From NCBI GenBank assembly GCA_964591245.1, contig CAZPZZ010000002.1, positions 1 through 64,000 on the forward strand: a stretch of 64,000 nucleotides of DNA. Direction: 5' to 3'. The translations under genes and the position numbers were made by a program. Source of the stretch: CAZPZZ01 sp964591245 (GTDB lineage Bacteria; Acidobacteriota; Vicinamibacteria; Vicinamibacterales; UBA8438). A model generated the notes under the pieces. The model saw only the letters and a list, made by a program, of their open reading frames with translations, searched no databases and had not been told where the DNA came from. Below, one piece after another: positions 36,764 to 44,660 of this stretch (its first letter is position 1; every line of letters begins with the position of its first letter).

Positions 36764-38302
36764 TTAGTTGTAGTACTTTTTCTTACCCGGTGGAACTTGA
36801 ATCTCCGTCTCGAAGAGTTGTTCCGCCGTCGGTGTAGTTCGCCGTACCCGTTTTTTCTTTGTGGCACGATATTGCCATTCGTCTGTCCGGCTGATCTTCT
36901 TCTGGGCACAGAGCCCCTCGATGACGAATTCAATGGCCGAGGCCCGCGCCGAAGTCGGCGCTTCGGCGGCGATGCCCGCATGCGTTGAGAGCTCGTGCAG
37001 GCCCTGTACTTGCTCGGTTTGGGCGAGGAGTTCCTCCGAGGGGGTGCCGTCCCCCAGCGCGAGTGTGCCTCCAAGGTCGAACCATTCCACGATCTGGTCG
37101 GTGTCGACTTCGCCATACCATCCGTCGAAGACGTGACCGACGGCCGTGCGGACGACCTCCCGCGCTATGGTACCGGCGCCTTGGAGTTCTCCTTCATATT
37201 CGAGTTCGAGTTTGCCCGTGATCGAGGGGAGCGCCGCATAAATATCTGCCGTTCGAACGACCGCCGGCGACTCACCGCTGATCAACGCGCGTCGTTCGGA
37301 ATTGGAGACCGCATTCTCGAGACACGTGATCGGTAGCCGCTGGCTCACCCCCGAGCGTTTGTCAATCTTGGCGTGATCACGAGCGACGAACGCGACCTCT
37401 TCGACGATTTCACGTATGTAGGAAGGAATTTGTGTCTCGTTTTGGCCTGTTGCTGCTGCACTCCGGTCGGTCCATGCTTCCTGGGTTGTGATGGCCAAAC
37501 CTGCTTGCCGTGTTTGTGGATAATGAGTCTGAATTTCTGCGCCCATTCGGTCCTTGAGGGGGGTCACGATTTTGCCGCGCGCAGTGTAGTCCTCGGGGTT
37601 GGCCGTGAACGCCATGACCACGTCGAGGGGCAGGCGGATTGGATAGCCTTTAATCTGTACATCACCCTCTTGGAGGATGTTGAAAAGGCCTACCTGGATC
37701 TTGCCGGCGAGATCCGGAAGTTCGTTCACGGCAAAGATGCTGCGGTTGGCCCTGGGGAGCAGGCCATAGTGGATCGTGAGTTCATCAGAGAGCTCGAGCC
37801 CAGCGCGAGCGGCTTTTATGGGATCCACGTCGCCGATCATGTCAGCGATCGTCACATCGGGCGTTGCCAGCTTTTCGATCAACCGGCGTTCACGAGGAAG
37901 CCAAGCGACAGGCATGTCGTCGCCTTCGTCCTCTGCACGTGCGCGACAGGCGCTGCACAGCGGGGCCAGTGGGTCATCGTTGATTTGACATCCAGGCACA
38001 ACCGGGATGACTTCATCAAGCAGGGTGGTCAGGCCTCGTAGGATGCGCGTCTTGGCCTGACCACGGAGGCCCAGCAGGACGAAGTTGTGCTGAGCGAGCA
38101 CCGCATTGGCGACCTGGGGAATGACCGTGTCGTCGTAGCCGACGATTCCTGGGAATAACGGTTGATGCTGGCTGAGCCTGTGCATCAAGTTTTCCCGCAT
38201 TTCGAGTTTGACACTTCGGTGGGGGATTTGCCCCGCCTCAATGGCCTGACGAAGTTCTCCAACGCGTTCCGGTCGTGACATGGTTTCAATAGTAAGGTCC
38301 AC
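36764..38302 (-). CDS. AAA ATPase, magnesium-chelatase/MoxR-like
   Basis: This 512-residue AAA protein has Walker A GLRGQAKT (G78-T85) and a Walker B-like strand SIFAVNELPDL, in which the usual Asp-Glu is Asn-Glu. Sensor segments follow at VVMAFTANPEDYTARGK and VTPLKDR. A cysteine cluster (C105, C116, C119) sits in a loop that could bind metal. The arrangement resembles the ChlI/MoxR clade. No chlorophyll or cobalamin genes are near, so a chelatase role is not implied. It works presumably with the VWA protein 65 bases downstream as a chaperone or remodelling pair. Confidence 0.88.
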   Translation of the reverse strand: MDLTIETMSRPERVGELRQAIEAGQIPHRSVKLEMRENLMHRLSQHQPLFPGIVGYDDTVIPQVANAVLAQHNFVLLGLRGQAKTRILRGLTTLLDEVIPVVPGCQINDDPLAPLCSACRARAEDEGDDMPVAWLPRERRLIEKLATPDVTIADMIGDVDPIKAARAGLELSDELTIHYGLLPRANRSIFAVNELPDLAGKIQVGLFNILQEGDVQIKGYPIRLPLDVVMAFTANPEDYTARGKIVTPLKDRMGAEIQTHYPQTRQAGLAITTQEAWTDRSAAATGQNETQIPSYIREIVEEVAFVARDHAKIDKRSGVSQRLPITCLENAVSNSERRALISGESPAVVRTADIYAALPSITGKLELEYEGELQGAGTIAREVVRTAVGHVFDGWYGEVDTDQIVEWFDLGGTLALGDGTPSEELLAQTEQVQGLHELSTHAGIAAEAPTSARASAIEFVIEGLCAQKKISRTDEWQYRATKKKRVRRTTPTAEQLFETEIQVPPGKKKYYN

Positions 38303-38332
38303 GCGAACAACGGCGATAGCTATTTCGTGTGT

Positions 38333-40039
38333 TCACGGATTCGGTCTGTTCAGGGAATCAATCGAAACGAAGCGGGGTTGGATGTCGATGGGAATGTGAT
38401 CCAGCCGATTCAGCACCTGCTGTACTTCTGGACGAATGACGCCGCGGGTTTCCAGTAGCCGTTCGGCTGCTGCGATGTCACCGGTAGCCTGGATGGTCAT
38501 GAGTTCGCTGGTCAAATTCCGTACCGCGTTGCGAATTCTCCCATGGTCGACACCGAACCGACCATCGCTATCGACGGTCACAGCCCCCGCGTCGAGAAAA
38601 CTGTTGAGTTGAATGGCGACGCCTCGACCGTGTGCTTCATTGATGCCGAATCGGAGGGACCGAAAGGTAGATGCGAGAAATGTCGTGTAGATGCTGCGTT
38701 CTAGTCGTTGGTCGACGATACCCTGATCGAGAAGCTTGTGTAACGCCCAAAGGCCGGAGATGTCCGCTTTGGCTTCCTCGATGGTGCTGTGGGTCTCTTG
38801 CAGTTCCTGGCGCACAGTAGTTTCTTCGCCATTCACGGTGATGGTGCCAGGGCCAAGTCCGTGCATGAGTTCATGCATCAGTATGTGGGTGAAGAAGGCC
38901 TCGAATGAGACTTCTTCGCGTTCCGCGGGCCGAAGCGCCACCGCTGAAATCGGCGTAAGCACGCGTTCGAATTTCGCTTCTTGCATGTTCTTCAACATGA
39001 CTCGCTTGGAGCCTTTTTCTCGGACGACCCGTTCGTCGTTCGGAAGGTTGAAGGCTGCGGTCTGCACCCCGCTATTTGCATCTCCCGCGGTGAAGAGAAC
39101 GTTGACGACGCGTATTGGGGCGAGGGACCCTAGGGCTGAATTACGGAAGGCAGGGGCGAGCGGGAGGCTGTCTTCAAGAGCCTGAAGGTGCGTTCCGAAG
39201 CGTTGGAGATTCGCCGTCTCGGTGTCGTCGCGTAGGGTTACGAATGCTTCGAAGGCGGCCTTGTAGTTGAACCACAGGTCTTCGTAAACCTCATAGGGAC
39301 CGATCGTGAGCTCAATCGAGGCGTCGAGTTCCATCCACGCCACGTCGCTCTCGTAATAGTCATTGGAGAGAAATGCGTCGGCGCGTGTTTCGAGGTAGCG
39401 TTGGAGTGTTGGTTGAGTCGTTACTCGGGCGGCTGCCTGCAGGTGGTTGGCCGCCAGCGCGAGGGGGCCCTGATATTCGACGCTGTAGGGGACGCTGATG
39501 AGTCCGCGAATTGGGTCCCGTCTGATCGTGGTGAAGAATCCCGTAGCCGCGTCTTGAACGCTGGGTGGTAGCGTGTCGAACCAGGCTGCAACCTCTTCCC
39601 TGGTTGCATCCCCTGGATAGAAATTCCCCGCGTCTGGTTTCGGTGGCGCACCGGGTATGAAGGCGCGGTTATTCTCGATACGGGACCAAGGCCCCTTGTT
39701 GAGTAGAAAGAACCCCAGGCGAGCCTGACCCGCCGCGGTCGTGTCGCCAAGTAGGGTGAGGACCATCGACGGATTTCCCGCCCAGACCTGCTGGAGGAAA
39801 AGGCCGTCCATGACGCGGGCTGCCTCCACGATGTGTCGAAGCGCTTCGAGTTCGGAATCGTCAAGCGTCGAGAGATCTGCGCCTATGTCGACCGGCGCGA
39901 ACAGTCGCGTCATCGTTGCTCCCTGGATGGTACCCTGGTAGCGTCCTGCTGCCGGCGCTCCGGCGGTGAGCATGAGCGCTGTGATCACGGTCAGAAGATA
40001 GGCGGCGGCGGCGTGGTCGGTTCGTTTTTGCTCGAGCAT
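38333..40039 (-). CDS. Secreted peptidase M49-like (dipeptidyl-peptidase III family) protein
   Basis: From ATG 40039 (site gggag) the product has 568 residues with a signal peptide ending near APAAG. The predicted zinc site is HILMHELMHGLGPGTI with the downstream EEAKADISGLW supplying the third ligand, an order typical of M49. The motif here is HExxH followed by GLGPG, not the HExxGH of eukaryotic DPP III. The long N-terminal half contains a RDPIRGLISVPYSVEYQGPL segment found in bacterial relatives. It probably trims or cleaves peptides in the periplasm. Confidence 0.82.
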   Translation of the reverse strand: MLEQKRTDHAAAAYLLTVITALMLTAGAPAAGRYQGTIQGATMTRLFAPVDIGADLSTLDDSELEALRHIVEAARVMDGLFLQQVWAGNPSMVLTLLGDTTAAGQARLGFFLLNKGPWSRIENNRAFIPGAPPKPDAGNFYPGDATREEVAAWFDTLPPSVQDAATGFFTTIRRDPIRGLISVPYSVEYQGPLALAANHLQAAARVTTQPTLQRYLETRADAFLSNDYYESDVAWMELDASIELTIGPYEVYEDLWFNYKAAFEAFVTLRDDTETANLQRFGTHLQALEDSLPLAPAFRNSALGSLAPIRVVNVLFTAGDANSGVQTAAFNLPNDERVVREKGSKRVMLKNMQEAKFERVLTPISAVALRPAEREEVSFEAFFTHILMHELMHGLGPGTITVNGEETTVRQELQETHSTIEEAKADISGLWALHKLLDQGIVDQRLERSIYTTFLASTFRSLRFGINEAHGRGVAIQLNSFLDAGAVTVDSDGRFGVDHGRIRNAVRNLTSELMTIQATGDIAAAERLLETRGVIRPEVQQVLNRLDHIPIDIQPRFVSIDSLNRPNP

Positions 40040-40308
40040 CTGACGGTCTCCCACGTGCGCCGGTTGACGGCGACGCGACGATGCATCCCGTGCGTCGTCT
40101 GTACATCATCATGAAACGACTGGCACAAGGAAGGCAAGAAAACGGACTTGTTACACTGTGTCGGAAGGGCGCGGGGAAGTGGCAGATGTCGGCTACGCGA
40201 GGTGTCTCGTGGGTGAGTGGAGTTTTGGTCAGGCATGAGGTGGCCCCGCCGGGAGCGGAATGGCTCGGCTGGAATCCAGATTCCTGGGGTCCCTAGAGCG
40301 GAGCAGAT

Positions 40309-41730
40309 ATGACGGACGCGACACAACTGGCGGTTATCGGAGGGGGACCTGGGGGATATGCGGCAGCGTTTCTGGCTGCGGATCTGGGGCTGAAGGTTGC
40401 GTTGATTGACGAGGCAGCCAACCCGGGTGGCGTCTGTTTGTATCGCGGATGCATGCCATCAAAAGCGCTGTTGCACGTTGCCAAGGTGTTGACTGAGGCG
40501 AGTGAGGCGGAGGCGTGGGGAATCCGCTTCGGTGACCCGTCTATTGATCTCGAACGCCTGCGAGCCTGGAAGGACGGAGTGGTGGGGCGTTTGACCGGCG
40601 GTTTGGGACAACTCAGTACCCAGCGGGGCGTGACATATCTCCAGGGGCGAGCTGAACTTCTGGGGCCGCGGTCCGTTCGAGTGGTTGCCGGTGATGGTAC
40701 GGCGCGAGAGTTGACGTTCGAACACGGGATTCTCGCGACCGGATCACGACCGGCGACACCGGCGGCCTTGTCGCTTGAAAGTGACTGCGTCTGGGACTCA
40801 ACTCGTGCGCTCGACATGGCGTCGATTCCTGATTCATTGCTTATTGTGGGCGGTGGTTACATCGGGCTCGAACTAGGGTCCGTTTACGCTGCCTTGGGGA
40901 CGGCGGTTACCGTTGTTGAGATGACGGCTGGCCTGCTGCCAGGAACAGATCGTGACCTCACGGCAGTAGTGGCGCGGCGACTCGAGGCGTCGTGTGAGGA
41001 AGTGCTCCTGGAGACGACGGTCGCGGGATTGGTGGACGAGGGCGACCGGATCAGGGTGACCCTAGAAGGAAAGGACGTGCCGCCGCGAGAGCAGTGTTTC
41101 GACCGTGTGTTGGTCGCCGTGGGACGGGTGCCGAATTCTGAAATTGCGGGGCTGGAACGAACCACCATCCAACGCGATGGGCGTGGCTTTGTGGTGGTCG
41201 ATGGCCAGCGACGGACGGATGAACCAACACTCTTCGCAGTTGGAGATCTTGTTGGTGAGCCGATGTTGGCGCACAAGGCGAGTCATGAGGCCCGGACGGC
41301 CGTGGAGGCGATTGTTGGCCGCCAGGCGGTGTTCGAACCGGCGGCGATACCGGCCGTGGTCTTCACTGACCCCGAGATTGCATGGTGCGGCCTTACCGAG
41401 GCGCAGGCGTCAGCCGAGGGTCGCGCGGTTCAGGTGTGTCGTTTTCCCTGGGCGGCATCTGGCCGGGCCGTCACTGTAGACCGACCAGCGGGGCTGACGA
41501 AACTGATTGTGGATCGGGAGTCCGAAGAGATTCTCGGTGTCGGCATTGTCGGGAGCGGAGCCGGAGAGCTGATTGCGGAGGGAGTTGTGGCGATGGAAAT
41601 GGGTGCTACGGCGTCGGATCTACGTCTCTGTATTCATCCGCATCCCACGTTGTCTGAGACGCTGATGGAGTCAGCCGAAGTCTTCTTTGGGCAGAGTACC
41701 CATGTGTATCGACCTAAGCGATCCCGCTAG
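40309..41730 (+). CDS. lpdA: Dihydrolipoyl dehydrogenase
   Basis: This FAD enzyme reoxidises dihydrolipoamide in 2-oxoacid dehydrogenase or glycine-cleavage complexes. The 473-residue protein has the FAD motif LAVIGGGPGGYAAAFLA, the redox disulfide in GGVCLYRGCMPSK (C43 and C48 region), the NAD motif LLIVGGGYIGLELGSVY, and the C-terminal catalytic HPHPTLSE. The redox box differs from the common GGTCLNVGCIPSK, a variant I associate with some bacterial lineages. It stands alone, with no E1 or E2 genes nearby. Its 3' end overlaps lipA on the opposite strand by 17 bases. Confidence 0.94.
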   Translation: MTDATQLAVIGGGPGGYAAAFLAADLGLKVALIDEAANPGGVCLYRGCMPSKALLHVAKVLTEASEAEAWGIRFGDPSIDLERLRAWKDGVVGRLTGGLGQLSTQRGVTYLQGRAELLGPRSVRVVAGDGTARELTFEHGILATGSRPATPAALSLESDCVWDSTRALDMASIPDSLLIVGGGYIGLELGSVYAALGTAVTVVEMTAGLLPGTDRDLTAVVARRLEASCEEVLLETTVAGLVDEGDRIRVTLEGKDVPPREQCFDRVLVAVGRVPNSEIAGLERTTIQRDGRGFVVVDGQRRTDEPTLFAVGDLVGEPMLAHKASHEARTAVEAIVGRQAVFEPAAIPAVVFTDPEIAWCGLTEAQASAEGRAVQVCRFPWAASGRAVTVDRPAGLTKLIVDRESEEILGVGIVGSGAGELIAEGVVAMEMGATASDLRLCIHPHPTLSETLMESAEVFFGQSTHVYRPKRSR

Positions 41731-42700
41731 TCCGGCCCATGCTACTCGTACCGGTTGCCTCTAGGGCGTCGGCCTGTTCGTGTGCATGGTACGAGCTTCG
41801 CACCAGTGGGCCCGACTCAACGTGGCCAAACCCTAGGTCTGTGGCGATGTCTTTGAGAGCCGAAAACTCGTCCGGGTGGTAGAAGCGGGCGACAGGCAAG
41901 TGGGCCAGTGAGGGGCGGAGGTACTGGCCGATTGTCACGATGTTACAGTCGGTTTTCCGGAGATCGCGCAGGGCTTGGTTCAATTCCTCCCACGATTCAC
42001 CCAGACCAACCATTAGGCCAGATTTTGTTGTTAGCCGGGGCTCCCGTTGTCCTGCGCGCCGAAGGAGGTCGAGGGCGCGAGCATAGTTTCCACCGGGACG
42101 AGCCCGACGGTACAAACTCTGCACTGTTTCGAGGTTGTGGTTCAGCACGTCCGGGTGAGCGGCGAGCACTGTTTCCAGTGACTCCGGGGAGCCACCAAAG
42201 TCTGGCACAAGTGTTTCGATACGGCAGGAGGGTCTACGGGACCGGACCGCATGAATCGTGTCCGCGAAGATACCGGCGCCTCCGTCGGGTAGGTCATCAC
42301 GGTCGACCGAAGTGATCACCACATAATCGAGTGCAAGCGTTGACACGGCATGAGCGATTCGCGCTGGTTCGTTGGTGTCGACCTGGGCAGGTTGGCCGTG
42401 TTCGACGTTACAGTAGGCGCACGCCCGCGTGCAGATGCTGCCGAGGATCATGAAGGTTGCCGTGCCGTGATCCCAACACTCTCCGATGTTTGGGCAATTC
42501 GCTTCCTCGCAGACCGTGTGGAGGGAGCTCTCACGAACCAGCTGCTTGAGGCGCAAGTAGCCGGGGCTGCCGGGTGATTTGACCTTGAGCCATCGTGGTT
42601 TGCGTCCCGCCGGTAATGGTTCCCCGCGGATTCGGCGGCCTCGATAGAACGTAGCGGGGGCCGTGACGATATCACCCGCGGAACTGTCCGTTCTCGTCAT
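41714..42700 (-). CDS. lipA: Lipoyl synthase
   Basis: LipA is a radical SAM enzyme that inserts two sulfurs into protein-bound octanoate. From ATG 42700 it has 328 residues. The auxiliary cluster motif is CEEANCPNIGEC, the radical SAM motif is CTRACAYC, and the C-terminal serine ligand region is the SGPLVRSSYHA segment. All cluster ligands are present. An upstream in-frame ATG at 42736 is less likely. Convergence with lpdA groups two lipoate-related genes, but lipB or lplA is not in view. Confidence 0.97.
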   Translation of the reverse strand: MTRTDSSAGDIVTAPATFYRGRRIRGEPLPAGRKPRWLKVKSPGSPGYLRLKQLVRESSLHTVCEEANCPNIGECWDHGTATFMILGSICTRACAYCNVEHGQPAQVDTNEPARIAHAVSTLALDYVVITSVDRDDLPDGGAGIFADTIHAVRSRRPSCRIETLVPDFGGSPESLETVLAAHPDVLNHNLETVQSLYRRARPGGNYARALDLLRRAGQREPRLTTKSGLMVGLGESWEELNQALRDLRKTDCNIVTIGQYLRPSLAHLPVARFYHPDEFSALKDIATDLGFGHVESGPLVRSSYHAHEQADALEATGTSSMGRTSGIA

Positions 42701-42801
42701 ACGGCGATGGTAACGCCTGGCTCGAGAACCATGCAATGGTGTGAAACGTTCAGGGTCGAGTAGAATGCCCGCGCTTTCGAGATGAATGAACGGATGAGAA
42801 T

Positions 42802-43155
42802 GTGACTGAGAAGGACTGCCCCAAGCGGACGTTTACCCTGACAGAGGCGCAACAGGCTTTACACGAGGTCCGGGCTCTCACTGAGCGTGCGGTTTCCGAA
42901 GTGGAGCGCCTTTCGGCAGATATTCAACAGATGGCGGAGACGGATCCGGCGAGGACGGTTACGGCCAAAGAACTCGATGCCGTGGTGGTGGCCTGGACCG
43001 GCGAGGTGCAGGTCATGGGCGTGGAAGTAAAGGGGCTGTGGTTGGTCGATTTCGACAACGGTGACGGTTATTATTGCTGGCGATACCCAGAAGCCTCAAT
43101 CCTTCACTACCACGGGTACGACGAAGGTTTTACAGGGAGGATGAAGATTGTCTGA
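42802..43155 (+). CDS. DUF2203 family protein
   Basis: The 117-residue soluble protein starts with GTG and has the DUF2203 pattern: FTLTEAQQALHEVRAL, a central helical segment, then VEVKGLWLVDF and the terminal YYCWRYPEASILHYHGYDEGF. The function is unknown. The conserved Trp, His and Glu near the end could form a binding site. It is followed by the ferredoxin gene after 143 bases, so a shared transcript is possible but not evident. Confidence 0.9.
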   Translation: MTEKDCPKRTFTLTEAQQALHEVRALTERAVSEVERLSADIQQMAETDPARTVTAKELDAVVVAWTGEVQVMGVEVKGLWLVDFDNGDGYYCWRYPEASILHYHGYDEGFTGRMKIV

Positions 43156-43298
43156 GATGTTCCCGACTTGAATGGAACCACTCGGGCGCGGTATCCTCTT
43201 AGGGCGGTCGCGGAATAGTCCGCATTCGCTTTGTGATAGCTCGTGAATACAACAGTCTTCGCTGTTGCGGCGGCAGGGCGAACGAGACGGAGGGCTTG

Positions 43299-43562
43299 AT
43301 GGCATACACGATTTGTGAACCCTGTGTGGGGACCAAGGATACGGCCTGCGTGGACGTGTGCCCTGTGGATTGCATCCACCCGCGCAAGGATGAAGAAGAG
43401 TTCGAGGCTGAAACGATGCTCTACATTCATCCAGATGAATGTATTGACTGTGGTGCGTGCGTACCGGCCTGTCCGGTGGAAGCCATTTTTGAAAATGACG
43501 AAGTCCCGGAACAGTGGCAGAGTTTCATTGAAACCAATGCCACGTGGTTCGAGGGCAAGTAG
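43299..43562 (+). CDS. fdxA: 7Fe ferredoxin (3Fe-4S/4Fe-4S)
   Basis: This 87-residue electron carrier has C9-x7-C17-x3-C21-P and a second motif C48-x2-C51-x2-C54-x3-C58-P. This matches the Azotobacter FdI type, with one [3Fe-4S] and one [4Fe-4S] cluster. An extra Cys at C6 and C25 is also seen. The acidic loop between motifs (HPRKDEEEFEAE) is usual. Start ATG 43299 has a strong GGAGGG site. It lies 15 bases upstream of nuoB on the same strand, so it may pass electrons to or from the NuoB/NuoI proteins. Confidence 0.95.
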   Translation: MAYTICEPCVGTKDTACVDVCPVDCIHPRKDEEEFEAETMLYIHPDECIDCGACVPACPVEAIFENDEVPEQWQSFIETNATWFEGK

Positions 43563-43577
43563 CCGGGTGATGCGTCA

Positions 43578-44114
43578 ATGGGGCTAATCGAACATCGCTT
43601 CGAAGATAATTTCATTACCACCAATCTTGACAAGGTGCTGAACTGGGCCCGTCAGTCTTCCCTTTGGCCGATGGGGTTTGGTTTGGCGTGCTGTGCCATC
43701 GAGATGATGGCCACCTCCGCGTCTCGTTTTGATATCGCACGGTTCGGAGCTGAAGTGTTCCGGGCGTCTCCCAGGCAGGCCGATCTCATGATCGTGGCCG
43801 GGACCGTCACCAAGAAGATGGCTCCCGTGCTTCGGCGGTTGTATGATCAAATGCCGGAGCCCAAGTGGGTCATCTCGATGGGGAGCTGTTCGAATGCCGG
43901 TGGGCCTTTTCCAACCTACTCTGTGCTGCAGGGGGTCGATAAGGTTGTGCCGGTCGACGTCTACGTTTCCGGATGTCCGCCCCGGCCGGAGGCTCTGTTG
44001 TATGGGCTCATGCGACTCCAAGACAAGATACGCCGCGAGAATACGGTGCTTCGCAAGGAGCGCGTCGTGATGGCGGGGCAGACAGAGCCGATTCTCGTCG
44101 AAGATCGAGGGTAG
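43578..44114 (+). CDS. nuoB: NADH-quinone oxidoreductase subunit B
   Basis: NuoB carries the N2 cluster next to the quinone site of complex I. The 178-residue protein has all ligands: the tandem pair in [23 protein letters not shown] and [12 protein letters not shown]. The N-terminus [14 protein letters not shown] fits NuoB and not a hydrogenase small subunit. The usual neighbours nuoA and nuoC/D are missing here. It lies between the ferredoxin and nuoI genes, with 4 bases before the nuoI start. Confidence 0.95.
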   Translation: MGLIEHRFEDNFITTNLDKVLNWARQSSLWPMGFGLACCAIEMMATSASRFDIARFGAEVFRASPRQADLMIVAGTVTKKMAPVLRRLYDQMPEPKWVISMGSCSNAGGPFPTYSVLQGVDKVVPVDVYVSGCPPRPEALLYGLMRLQDKIRRENTVLRKERVVMAGQTEPILVEDRG

Positions 44115-44118
44115 CCGC

Positions 44119-44589
44119 GTGCAGCAGCTGTCGAAGTTCCTTCGGATGGTATTTTTGGTTGACCTCGTCAAGGGGTTGCTGGTTACGCTTAGGTATACTC
44201 CCCAGCCCGCGTTTACGTTCCAGTATCCTGCCGAACGGCGCCCTGTTGCTCCCCGCTTCCGGGGTGTCCTGCGGCTCCAGGTGGAGCCGGAGACGGGTGC
44301 TCAGACGTGCATCGTGTGCGATCAATGTGCGAAAGCCTGCCCTGATGAGTTGATTTTTCTTGGTGGGCACCGTGAGCCAGGGCACAAGATCAAAGTCCTC
44401 GATTTTTTCGACTTCAATCTTTCTCGCTGTAGTTTCTGCGGTTTGTGCTCAGAAGTCTGCCCGACGAAGCCCGTGAAAGCCCTCATCATGAGTGAGGACT
44501 ACGAGCTGGGCAGCTACAACCGACAGAAGCAGATACTGAGGGTGGACGACATGTACGATGGTGTCGCCATCGAGCAGTACACCCGCTGA
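44119..44589 (+). CDS. nuoI: NADH-quinone oxidoreductase subunit I
   Basis: NuoI holds two [4Fe-4S] clusters (N6a and N6b) that pass electrons to NuoB. The 156-residue protein starts at GTG 44119 (site cgaggg). An amphipathic N-terminal region (VDLVKGLLVTLRY) precedes the cluster motifs CIVCDQCAKACP and CSFCGLCSEVCP. The order and lengths are normal for NuoI. No other complex I subunit follows; the next gene is unrelated. Confidence 0.95.
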   Translation: MQQLSKFLRMVFLVDLVKGLLVTLRYTPQPAFTFQYPAERRPVAPRFRGVLRLQVEPETGAQTCIVCDQCAKACPDELIFLGGHREPGHKIKVLDFFDFNLSRCSFCGLCSEVCPTKPVKALIMSEDYELGSYNRQKQILRVDDMYDGVAIEQYTR

Positions 44590-44660
44590 ACCTTTACACT
44601 GCACACTGCGCCGGGCCTCTTTCCGGTATCCTGTCTGGCGTCGTGCCGCTGGAGGTGGAT

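Noticed and set aside
36764..38302. Magnesium chelatase for chlorophyll or cobalamin synthesis
   Set aside because: The AAA/VWA pair resembles chelatase subunits, but the large subunit and any tetrapyrrole genes are absent.
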